Below, one piece after another: positions 51,898 through 62,104 of a DNA stretch of 64,000 nucleotides; within the stretch, counting starts at the first letter, position 1, and each line of letters begins with the position of its first letter. Position numbers and translations under genes: made by a program. The stretch lies in assembly GCA_034008185.1 (NCBI GenBank), contig CM067084.1, positions 74,056,255 through 74,120,254 on the forward strand, written 5' to 3'. The notes under the pieces are model-generated. The model had not been told where the DNA came from. It did no database searches and saw only the letters and a program-made list of their open reading frames with translations. The DNA is from Gorsachius magnificus. Taxonomy: Eukaryota > Chordata > Aves > Pelecaniformes > Ardeidae.

Positions 51898-51951
51898 CCT
51901 CTTTTTTTCTGTTGGTTTGTTTTTTTCCTTTTTTTTTCTCTTTTTTTTTTT
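51898..51951 (+). repeat. T-rich polypyrimidine tract
   Basis: This is a run of T with interspersed C and G (several T8-T11 blocks). If it were a poly(A) tail on the minus strand, a retrocopied gene should lie to its right, but no gene-like sequence is seen there. Confidence 0.75.
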
Positions 51952-54034
51952 GTGTTCTCAATCTATGGAATAATAACCTGGGTGAACTCTCCAGCTGTAC
52001 TGGCTCAGCTGTACTGGCCATTGTGTGCGGGGTGACAAGCTCATCCCTTCGCACCCGTACAGAAAAGAGTTGCAGCCCCTTCCTCCACCTCTCATCTGCT
52101 GACCGCCCAGAATGCTGTTAGGGAGAGGGGAGAAATAACGACCATTACATGGCTGATAGTAAGTGTGTTTATGCAAGAAAAAGTTACTCCACTCCCCTAT
52201 TCCTTCCATGTCCCATAGCAGTTATATGGAGGGTGCACACCGAGGAGTACACCAGTCCGCTTTCATGCTGCTCACAAGTGTGCTGCCTTACATATCTGAG
52301 GCCTCATAAAGCCAGTTCAGAGAGTGACAGAGTGAGTGGGAAATATCTTGCCCAGCTTTAGCCATCAAAAAGGTTTGTTATTTGGTCTAACAAAGCTCCT
52401 CTCATCAGGACAGACACTTTACAATAAATAGTGATTTCCACCAATCTCAGCGTGGGAAGATGGTACTCATCTCCCCCTACTGAATAGAAAATACCAGAGA
52501 TCAATACCCTTCCAAGAGAAGGGGTTTTTTTTTTTGTTTTGCATTTTATTGGCAAGCACACCAGGCTCAGCTATGTTGCTAGAAAATGTCCTCTCTCATA
52601 GTGGCTTCTACCAGCCCACTGCCAGGGGTAACCTTCCAGCCCCATTTGCAGAGCAGTTCATGTGAAAGCTCTGTTGGCCACCTCTAGGAAAATTAGCCAA
52701 GGCAGCTGATCCAGCCTTTTCAATTACTGGGCTTGGCTAACATGGCTGATCTTGCTGAAGTGTCATAGGCCATATTTGCATGCTCCAATTTGCTGGAAGA
52801 TGCCAGGGTATGGCAACTGTACAGAGAAATGATGAGCTGGGGATTGGAACCACTTCCAGAGGCACAGCTGGGGCCAGAAAGTTGTGTATTGTGTAACAAG
52901 ATAGGCTAAAAGACTTCCAGGTTTTCCTTCAGTTGATCAGAAACTAAAAGCTATTGGAAGATTTGAGGGCTAAATCTTGTCTGCTTCAGTAACTCTGTTC
53001 TGTTTTTCTTGTGCCAAACAAAATGAAAATGGCAATCCTAGAGACAGCCAAACAGCCAAGTTATTGAGGCTTCGAGATTTATGCATATGGACACATATCT
53101 AGTTTTTAAAGTAAGCCATGAAGTTCCACTCCTCGGAAAAAAGATTAGGAACATGTCGGGCAGAGCAGACACAGTGTTGGAGACAGCCACTTAAAGGCAA
53201 ATAAATGAATGAGAAAGGTCCCAGGTAGCAGATAACACACTAAAAAAATCATCTAATTGCAAAGGAAGGGATATCAAAGGTCACTGTGTTTCTGCTAGTT
53301 GTCAGGAGTCCTGCACATGGAGCAAAGCACACAGTGCCGAGAGAGCTGAATGGTCCTTGCACCGCAGTGGAGTTGGACCCAGCTCTAGAGTGAACCCAGA
53401 CGCCTGCTTAATTCCATGGGGATGAAGCTGCATTTGCTGAATTCTCTGTCAGCAGAATCAGTACAAGAAGCACCTTTTCACTCCCGTCCACAGCCACCCA
53501 TCCCCTCTCTCTCCTCTTGCTGCAAGTTATCATCCTCTCTGTCATGCCTGCCATACTGGGTCAGTAAAGTCTGAGGGAATCAAGAACTGATCTCTTACCC
53601 CAAATACATGACATGATTTTTTGGAGGAAAGGGTCTGATTCATGTTCACCTTTCTGAACACCCTTGTTCCCTAGATGTCAACAGACTAGAGGAGATATTG
53701 TGAAATATTTCTTAAGCCATGTGGAGCAGAGTTGAAAGACAGGCAAGGTCACAGAATTTTAGATCAGGTTTCTCACTCACGATGAACTGCTGAGATCCAG
53801 CAATTATAGATAAAGAAGCAAATCTCCAAGGATTTATTTGGTGTTTTGGCAAGATAAGATCCCCTTGTCTTGAGAGGAGTGCTGTATGAGAGCATTTAGC
53901 TCACTTGGCAATACACGGCATGTCCCCTGCTGCTTCAGCCCCATAGAAGAGGTGACATGCCTCTCTTGAATCTGTTGCCCTCAGAGCATGGTTTTGATAC
54001 TGTGATTCAGAGTGGTAGGCTCTCAATGCAGTGA

Positions 54035-54105
54035 TTGCCTCACTGGCCAAGGACAAACTCATTACATGTGGGCATAGAGCAGGTTTGAACCAGCAGGTCC
54101 AGCCG
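54035..54105 (+). repeat. MIR-like ancient SINE fragment
   Basis: CACTGGCCAAGGACAAACTC, ATTACATGTGGGCATAGAGC, AGGTTTGAACCAGCAGGTCC match the MIR 3' half in order and spacing (TTGCCCAAGGTCACACAGC...AAGTGGCAGAGCCGGGATTCGAACCCAGGTC). GGTTTGAACC keeps the B-box-like feature. Diverged and noncoding. Confidence 0.45.
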
Positions 54106-55964
54106 GGCCAGGCTTGTTCCTATGGGATGCAGGAGATGCATCTCCACTGGAGAACCCAAACATGCCAGCCCCAGGGGTGGCTTGCAGGAGGCTTCCCTGC
54201 CCTGGAGGCCAGGAGAGAGGAGACTTGGGATGCCCTATGCCAGTTGGTGGTAGGGCCTGAAAACACTCCCAAACTCATCTAATCACCAAGTAGAAAAGCA
54301 AACAATGAGTGCAGAGCACTACTAGTTCCTCAAGCCAAGGTAGGCTACTGAAAGGCACAGATCTGTAGTTTAATTAATCCTTCTCCCCTTCATGATCAGT
54401 CTGACAGCTGTGGGATTCCAGCTGCTCAGGGCACAAGGACCACCATCTCTGCAGATTTTCCTTATCTGCCTTCCTCCTTGATAGGAAACAATTTAGCCTT
54501 ACAGTAACTCATACAGGCGGATTTTTTCCACCAGGAGAGGGACTCAGCTTGAAAATTAAGAAAAAAAATATCTCCCCTTATATGGAGATCTACACAGAAG
54601 CTCTTTCTAATGTCCCATTGTAATTAATGAAGATCTAAACATGATTCAGTTGTGTAAGCACAGGTGTCTAGTGAGCTTTCCGATGCCATGGAGTGTTAGG
54701 CATCTGCCCAGGGCTGGCAGATACAACTCAGGCTATGGAGATCCATGCTCCAAAGGCAGTCACAAGAGGCAGCAAGAGCATCTGAGATGGCACCATGCAC
54801 CTGTGACATTTCAGTAATCCAGTGCTTGACATGTGTGATCTCAAGATGATCATGTTTGCTCTCAAAGCAACATTGCAAGTGGGCAGGAGTCATCCCCAAG
54901 GAAAGCAGCTCATCTGCAACCACTGGCATAGCTCCTGCTGGGAGCGGGCTACTGGACTAGACAGGTCCTGACAGCTACACATGGATCCTCAGATCCTCCA
55001 AAAGCAGGTGAATTAATTTCCACAGTCCACAGTAACTGGTACCACACTCAGGAGAAAGGCTGTAATTGCTAGCCTGTAAAAGCTGAAGTAGGAAATTAAG
55101 GAATACTTTTCTAAATGGCATAGAGAGTTTAGGAGAATAAATCCCATGACATAAAATACATAATTGCCACAAGAATATAAATGCTCACAAATCCCCACTT
55201 TTTACATGCTCCTCTTCAGTTTCTTTTACTTTAGAGTGGAGGAAATGTTATGTATTTTTTAAAAATCCTTCCATCTCCTGCAGTCCCTGTCCATGCTCTG
55301 TTGTCAGCAGTTAACCCTTTTTTTATTGTTGTTCTGGAGATGTCCTACAAACCTGTGTGACACCACCAAAGTGCTTCAGAAAAACTTATCAAGCCCCCCT
55401 GAGCATGAATACAAATTCTAGGAACAACAAAAAGAGCCAAAACTACTGTGAAAAATGGCTGCCCTTGAGGAGATATAAACTCTGACCTCGGTGGGTGTGT
55501 GGGGAGGGTCAGGGATGGCTGAGGATCACACGCGATCGGTGGGTACTTTGGAGCAGTTTTTTACCAGTTTGACACAGCTTTCTTCCTCTTTCTGAGTCTG
55601 CAGGTCCAAATATGTTAATATTTCAATATTTTCTCTGTTGTGGTTCAAAATAACTAATTTAAAGGAAATAAACAATGAAAAAAACCCTGATAGTGGTGAG
55701 GAACCTTGGAAAGGGCTTTAATAGCTGCAACCACGTGGTTATACTGCCTGTAAATGGTTGTTTCTGGGGTTTTTTTCTGAGGTTTTACTTCTTGCTCTCA
55801 CAAGGGGGAATTGTGTGGTAAAGGGCCGTCAAATTACATGTTTGCACATGGGATGGAAGAATGCTATCTGTAACAGCTAATTGGAATTACCATAATTTTG
55901 TAGTATGGTTATTTGTATTATCAGTCTTACAGTTATTCCTATTATCAGTATTATTGTACCAGAA

Positions 55965-55998
55965 CATATATATATGTATATCTCTCTCTCTCTCTCTC
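55965..55998 (+). repeat. TA/TC microsatellite
   Basis: An ATATATATATG stretch passes directly into about nine TC dinucleotides. It lies some 30 bp from the tail of the CR1 at 56027. Confidence 0.9.
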
Positions 55999-56026
55999 CA
56001 CCAGATCAGGATTTGGGCCATAAGAA

Positions 56027-56937
56027 ATCATAGAATCATAGAATCATAGAATCACCTCGGTTGGAAAAGACCTTTAAGATCATCGAGTCCAACCGTTAAC
56101 CTAGCACTGCCATCCCACCACTAAACCATGTCTCTGAGCACCTCATCTATCCTTTTTTTAAAGACCTCAAGGGATGAGGACTCCACCACCTCCCTGGACA
56201 GCCCATTCCAGAGCCTGACAACCCTCTTGGTGAAGAAGTTTTTCCTAATGTCTAGCCTAAACCTGCCCTGGCGCAGCTTCAAGCCATTCCCCCTCGTCCT
56301 ATCATCTGTTACCAGGGAGAAGAGCCCGACCCCCACCTCACTACAGCCTCCTGTCAGGCAGTTGTAGAGGGCGATCAGGTCTCCCCTCAGCCTCCTCTTC
56401 TCCAGACTAAACAACCCCAGTTCCCTCAGCCGCTCCTCGTATGACTTGTGTTCCAGACCCCTCACCAGCTTGGTTGCTCTCCTCTGGACCTGTTCCAGCA
56501 AGGCAACATCTTTCTTGCAGTGAGGGGCCCAAAACTGAACACAGTATTCGAGGTGCGGCCTCACCAGCACCGAGTACAGGGGCACGATCACTTCCCTGCT
56601 CCTGCTGGCCACACTATTCCTGATACAAGCCAGGATGCCATTGGCCTTCTTGGCCACCTGGGCACACTGCTGGCTCATATTCAGCCGGCTGTCAATCAGT
56701 ACCCCCAGGTCTTTTTCCACCAGGCAGCTTTCCAGCCACTCTTCCCCAAGCCTGTAGTGCTGCATGGGGTTGTTGTGACCAAAGTGCAGGACCCGGCACT
56801 TGGCCTTGTTGAACCTCATACAATTGGCCTCGGCCCATCGATCCAGCCTGTCCAGGTCCCTCTGCAGAGCCCTCCTCCCCTCCAGCAGATCAACACTCCC
56901 ACCCAGTTTGGTGTCATCTGCAAATTTACTGAGGGCA
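56027..56937 (-). mobile_element. CR1 LINE, 5'-truncated, young copy
   Basis: This is a reversed CR1 of about 911 bp. The octamer tail (ATAGAATC, three units) is at 56028-56049, then comes the TCACCTCGGTTGGAAAAGACC 3' UTR, then ORF2 back to a sharp 5' truncation at about 56937, inside the FADD region. It is the same subfamily as the copy at 11.3 kb. No target-site duplication was seen. It is flanked on the tail side by a TA/TC microsatellite. Confidence 0.96.
56121..56937 (-). pseudogene. CR1 ORF2 C-terminal fragment, intact frame
   Basis: On the minus strand the frame is open from the truncation point to the TAG stop. It begins with the [18 protein letters not shown] motif region, passes an in-frame ATG at 56819, and ends in EVLRDMV. 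It keeps the [50 protein letters not shown] and [17 protein letters not shown] blocks of CR1 ORF2. Only the last RT motif and the C-terminal region are present, so no enzyme activity is expected. It differs from the copy at 11.3 kb by about a dozen residues, including the NCLTGGC variant that is shared with 60.5 kb. Confidence 0.92.
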
Positions 56938-59900
56938 AATCTTTCAGTAGAGCCTCTAATTTTGGCACAAGTTTGTCTGCTCCAAATTCCTCAGGCTGAT
57001 TTTATAAAATAAATTAATAAAACCCACTTTCTTCATTTCTTTTGAAAAGAAGTGTCTCTGGCAAACTGTCACACATTTCACAGGACACAGGGTTTCTCCC
57101 TTAGTATCTGTGGAACACTTTGGGTTTTCACAAACAGAAAGATCTGTTACTATTTTGATGTCAAATTCTGCTATAGTATTGGAGCTTCTTCCTCCATGTG
57201 GAAAAAAAATAGTGCCACAGCCAGTATGAAGAAGATATGCAGCTCACGACATGAGAGCAACGAGCATGGCATTTTTCAGCTCTCTCCCACGTGGGTACCT
57301 CAAGCCACTTCTCAGGTCTCCAGAAAAGCTGTCCTTGGTTGTCGCTACGAGCACAGAGGAAATGAGAGGTTGAGGATTTGTCCTGTAAGAAATGGGTGAT
57401 GAAGCAAGGCTAGAGTCTAGGCTCGCTCAAGGCCAAATCTGCTCCTTAACCTTTGGCTTTCCTCCCTTCTTTGTATCACCATACCCACGAACATAGAGAG
57501 AAAGTCACCCTCTCTGCAATAACTCTTTGGCCACTGATAAGCAATTTTCTCTGTTTCCCTTCAGGGCAACCTACGTGAGGTGGTAAGACATAAACCCATT
57601 TACCCCCGCTCACAATACTGGGGCTTGCTTTGTGAGCCCAAATAAAGGTTCAACTCACTGTTTCCAGTATAAAATTTCCTATACAAATCTGGCCTGAGTT
57701 CATAAAGTAAAAAATGTATGGAATGAAACTAGAACCATTTCAAAAACACAAAAAATATGCATTCAATCAGAAGGGGATCAAGATGATTTATTTATGCAGT
57801 AGTGTTGAGAATATATGTTGGGGAATATTGCAGTACAGTTTGTCTTACTGCTAGAGGTGAATCTGAGTCACCATGCTTGGATCTTAGAGTGACCTTTCCC
57901 AGAATTTTGGAGGAAGCCTTTAGATCTCACCAGGGAGCATTAAACTTCAGTCTGTGAAGCTGTTTTGGTTTTTTTTCTTTTAAATAAGTCTACTACCTGA
58001 AAAGCCATAGACTTAGATCCGTGAAGCCATCGCATTCAGACTTACAGAGAGTTGTTGACCAAGGGATTTTTCTATATCCCAGCAAGATTTTGCCATTTAA
58101 TAGAAGATGCTACACACCAGGATGAACAAGAGACCGTTCAGAGCAGCGACAAGCAGCACTTTATCTGCAGAATAAACCTTAGCCTGGCGTAAGAGTACAG
58201 ATACGGGATGTGGGATCCCAGCACACAATCTCTGCCTGATTTGACCAAAGGTGCATAAACTAATCCCACACATTCCCTGTCATCTCCCTAACTACCTGGT
58301 CACTGAGTCTACGAAGGATGAGATATTCTGTTCGGCGTATAAATAACCAAACGTTCACTGGGCAAGCGTAAAAATGCTTCCAAAGCCCAGAAACAGAGCA
58401 CTCAACATAGGATGAGAGGTCAAGATCAAGACACTGGTCTAACTTAGGCAAAGCAGACTTGAATGTGAGTTGCTACATCTCACATGGATGCTTAATCGCT
58501 AGGCTACTGTGTGAGGGGTAAGTATGTATCTCACGCTATTCTAGGGTAGGTGAAAGTCTCACCCTTTCACCTCTGGGCCAAGATTTCATCTTTGTAGGAA
58601 CACATACATTCCCAGGAAAAGCTTCAGTCATTTCCATACAGAAGGAGATCTGAAGCTGTCCAGTAAGCACTATTAAAACCCTTTAAATGTAAGTTAACAG
58701 TTATTGTCAATGCTCAGGGTTTGAATATTTCGCTCTCTGGCTGCAAATATTTTTATTTAAACTGTACTTTTGCAAGATGTGGAGTATTGATGCTGGATTC
58801 TCATTTGTTGTGTTTTCTTCCTCTTTTAAATGTAGAGTGGTGTTTCAAGGAAAGCATCTTTTTGGCTTTTCTACCTACTATGGCCAACAAGAAAAAAAAA
58901 GAAAAGAAAAAAAAGACAGAATCTTTTCAATCATCTCCTGACCATGTAGGCATGAAGATCGTTATATCAAAATGATGGCATCATTGTAATAATTGTTATT
59001 ATTATCCAAAAATTGCAAGCTTCTTTGAAGAAGACTGTTAGCACCATTACCTCTGCTTATGAGGCAGAGAAGCTGAGGTCAAGGAGGAGGATGTGACTTG
59101 TCCCAGGCTGCCCAACAGTAGCAGCTGACAGTGGCATCCACGTCTTTCAAGGCTTGCATTAACAATTGCCTTACCCCAGCAAGGAGTGGATTTGACCAGT
59201 TGGTGCCAAGGACTCAACACCCACACTTCTCTATGTTTGAGGAGGTTTCACTCTGGAGTAGCTCCAGTCCATGCCTGAGGACTGAACTCTCCTTGGCTGC
59301 TGGAGCGCAAGAAGTGCATTCCCAACCCAGGACTTGCCAAGCCATGCCCAGCATTTACGTGGGGAGCGGCTCCTCGCCAGGACCATACTAGGGTTGCTAT
59401 GATATATGAAGGCTGAGGCAGCATTTTTGCTGTCTCTGGTGTGGTATTTGCTTTTTTGCTTTTGTTGCATTTCTGTTGCTTTTTGCTTTTGTGTTTCTTG
59501 AAAGCCCTGCCGATGGGATGTGGCAACTGCCACAATAATTTGTAATTTGGAGGCAGAAGGAGCTCCTGGGAAACTGCGACCTGTGTCGTGGGTACTGAGG
59601 AATGTCCTCCAGGTCACTGGGCCTAGCAGTACTCCTGTGCTGTGGCAAGGGAAGGCCAGGAGTTTCCCTCACAAAACCCAAAGGAGGCTGATCCAGCTGT
59701 GAGAAACAGCTGTTTCTGTTAGATGCTAATGCATTTTGTATAGAAAAGGATTGTTGAGTCTGAGCTGTGCATTTTTCACCATTTTTGCAATAACTGAATT
59801 TGCAAGCTCAGCTACCTAAGCATAAATGAAAAATGCCTACCCCGTAAATAAATAATCAATTAAACTAAAACCAAACTTGAAGTACACAACCAAAACCAAT

Positions 59901-60511
59901 CGTCGAAGGTTTTTCTAGAAGAGTTACACGCTGCCATAACTTCAGGCTAAACAAGTCTGAACCAAGAAGTGTTTTGTCCCAGGTCTGTATATTTTATGGG
60001 AAGCTGATGCTTATTTTCCATGGGAAACTAATTTTTCCAAAGGACAGTTTCAGCTTGGCAGCTCAGCACAGTGCTGCTGTGACAAGCTGCTCTTTTAGCA
60101 GCGCTGACAAATTTTTTTCAGAAATATTTATTTTTTCAGCTAAGTCATGAGGCCAGTGACAGGTACATAGTGGAATGAAGCAGAATGCAGGGAAGCACGC
60201 AAGAAAACATGAAAGTTGGAGCACGGCTGTTTTCACTGACATAGCCAGATAGGACACAGGTTGAAGCCACATTTGTGTAGCTTTTAGCAGAAAGGCATTA
60301 ATTATGGGAAAGTCCAAGTTTGCTGACCAAATTAAAGGACCTGAATGGAAAATTTTGTGTCAGGTAGACTCAAAAGTTATTTTTGGGTTTTCCTGCCAGT
60401 ATGTAAGATATAAATCATTTTGCTTGATCCAGGCCTGCATTTTTTAGACTAAAAAATATAAACCAAATGAAAAATACCTTCCAGCTCCAATCCTGACCTT
60501 GGTGTGAAAGA
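56938..60511. other. Unique noncoding DNA, no gene recognised
   Basis: No exon is recognised. An A-rich run with GAAA units lies at 58890-58919. A 128-codon minus frame at 59231-59617 resembles nothing known. A MIR-like fragment is listed separately. Confidence 0.6.
59065..59160 (+). repeat. MIR-like ancient SINE fragment
   Basis: GAGGCAGAGAAGCTGAGGTC, AAGGAGGAGGATGTGACTTG, TCCCAGGCTGCCCAACAG and GTGGCATCCACGTC follow MIR order (GAGGAAACTGAGGC...GAGGTTAAGTGACTTGCCCAAGGTCACACAG...). The upstream ATTATTATCC near 58998 also fits the MIR ATAATAATC region. Confidence 0.45.
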
Positions 60512-60697
60512 AAGTCATACGAGGAGCGGCTGAGGGAACTGGGGTTGTTTAGTCTGGAGAAGAGGAGGCTGAGGGGAGCCCTGATCGCCCTCTACAACTG
60601 CCTGACAGGAGGCTGTAGTGAGGTGGGGGTCGGGCTCTTCTCCCTGGTAACAGATGATAGGACGAGGGGGAATGGCTTGATTCTATGATTCTATGAA
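60512..60697 (+). mobile_element. CR1 LINE fragment with internal deletion
   Basis: About 169 bp of CR1 ORF2 (frame [20 protein letters not shown]... to RTRGNGL) is joined directly to the CR1 octamer tail (ATTCTATGATTCTATGA). Relative to full copies about 230 bp covering the end of ORF2 and the 3' UTR are missing. The join falls at a TGA shared by the two edges (TTGA of GGCTTGAAG and GTGA of the tail). The coding part differs at a single base from the reverse complement of the copy at 56 kb. Confidence 0.94.
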
Positions 60698-61790
60698 AAG
60701 TTTGATGCCAGTGAAAAAAAATTTCTATTTAGCTCTTAACCAGAATCATGCTTCTGAAGTCTTAGTGCATCTTAAAATAAAGAATTAAGTTGAAAACAAT
60801 CCAAAAGGCTCAAAGGCACAGCTCCCCCAAATTAAATGTCTTCTGGAACTAGTGTCTTTCAAAGTGCCTTATTCTTTCAAATATGAAATTAGACATCTGA
60901 GCTTGGAGAGTTACTCAAAGCAGTGCCTGATAAAATGGATTTCTCAGATGAACTAGGCCATGAATATATCGTAAGGCATCGACTGGTGTTTTGATTCCTG
61001 CTCCTTCAGTCTCCCCATGTATCGTGAGACCTCAGCCAGTGTCAGCTGCAGTGATGCTCTCTGGGAAATGATGACCAGAAATAACCTTGTGACTGCACAT
61101 CCCAGAGGACTTTTTTGCAGAGACCTTCCAAGCAGATGGCTATCGGTCGCTGAGAGCTGCCCAGAAAAAACAGAAAAGGGGCACAAATTGTGCCCAGTCA
61201 CAAAGATCATCTTCAGAATATCAGCTCGTCCCAAATCCCTGTCCATAAGCAGTCAGTGACCTGAATCATTATTCTCCTCCAGAATTCTTCCTCGTGGATG
61301 GAAACTGGCATATAATTTTTCCTTCTTGCTTTTGTTACAGAATACAGCCAATTCACCCACAAAACTCTCCATGGGCATAATAAACTAATTGCATCCAATG
61401 TTATACTTTCCTCATGCACTGAGGATTATTTCAGTGCTGAAAAGAGTTCAGCCATAACCACAGATCCTCAGGGAACAGAACTCAAGAGATACCCAATGAT
61501 CATGAATCTCTAGAAACTGAGCTCAATCTTGAATTATTGGCTTGTAAGCAGACTGTTTAAAGAAAAAAAAAAGGAAATTTTAAAAACTTTTCATGTGAAT
61601 GAATATTTATTAAAAAAGGCTCTCTAGTCTTTTCTAATCATAAATTTCCTTAAATTTGTAGAAATTATGCAAAAGCAGTTACTTGCCAAAATAGGCAACC
61701 ACCTGAATTTAGAACAGTATAGTCTATGAGGGCTGACAATTTTAACACATAAAACAGTGATCATGCCAAGCAGTAGCTGGTGAATTGGTT
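60698..61790. other. Unique noncoding DNA
   Basis: No gene is recognised. Overlapping opposite-strand frames of 80-97 codons near 60953-61259 show no family resemblance. An A-rich run is at 61561-61573. Confidence 0.55.
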
Positions 61791-61840
61791 CATACCACAT
61801 TGTATTGACTTCATACCACATTGTATTGACGTCATACCAC
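61791..61840 (+). repeat. 21-bp tandem repeat, 2.4 units
   Basis: The unit CATACCACATTGTATTGACTT (61791-61811) is repeated at 61812-61832 with one change (C-T-T to C-G-T at its end) and starts a third time (61833-61840). The change converts TGACTTCA at 61806-61813 into the palindrome TGACGTCA at 61827-61834, a perfect cyclic-AMP response element. Confidence 0.95.
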
Positions 61841-62103
61841 TGTTATTTGGAAGGTCACTCAAGCACATTGGAAAAGCAATGAAATCAATGGTTGACCATG
61901 ACGCAAGGTTTACATGACACATTGATTATGAGCAGGCAATTCTCCTGGTTGTTCTGTCAATGGGGTACCTGAAAGCATCTGACGTCACTCACCACTTGAG
62001 AAGCCTAATGTGCCAGCATGATCAAAGTCTCTGTTGGTACAGGTATAAAAATGGTGGGAAGAAGGCTCCCATGCCTTTCTATTCAAACCGTCTTGCAGGT
62101 AAG
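61806..62103 (+). promoter_or_regulatory. Candidate CRE/TATA promoter with short first exon
   Basis: What is seen: TGACTTCA (61806-61813), TGACGTCA (61827-61834), TGACGCAA (61899-61906) and TGACGTCA (61980-61987) are followed by TATAAAA at 62044-62050. A consensus splice donor CAG|GTAAGA sits at 62096-62104, and an AP-1 site TGACTCA at 62115-62121. A start site 25-35 bp after the TATA box would lie near 62070-62082, giving a noncoding first exon of about 20-30 bases ending at 62098. Known biology: TGACGTCA binds CREB/ATF factors, and CRE-plus-TATA promoters drive many hormone, neuropeptide and testis genes. Inference: a plus-strand gene starts here and runs beyond the window. No downstream exon could be recognised; an ATG at 62121 opens only 22 codons. 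It could be chance. Confidence 0.35.
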
Positions 62104-62104
62104 A

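Larger units (their letters stand above)
46364..56026. other. Unique noncoding DNA, no gene recognised
   Basis: No exon is supported in about 9.7 kb. Features seen are a T-rich run at 46611-46630, a T-rich polypyrimidine tract at 51898-51951, a T run at 52527-52537 and a TA-then-TC microsatellite at 55965-55998 next to the following CR1. An ATTAATTA palindrome lies near 51012-51019. The 165-codon minus frame at 51557-52054 passes through a Lys-rich segment caused by the T-rich tract and is not a believable protein. Old repeats at 49027-49165 and 54035-54105 are listed separately. Confidence 0.6.

Noticed and set aside
51898..51951. Poly(A) tail of a processed pseudogene on the minus strand
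   Set aside because: No retrocopied coding sequence is visible to the right, and the tract is mixed pyrimidine, not clean poly(T).
51557..52054. 165-codon minus-strand frame with a Lys-rich middle
   Set aside because: The Lys-rich part is just the complement of the T-rich tract at 51.9 kb; the rest has no resemblance to a protein family.
54944..54970. GCTACTGGACTAGACAGG as another CR1 tail
   Set aside because: Only a short resemblance to the TGGACTAGATG motif; no octamers or flanking CR1 sequence.
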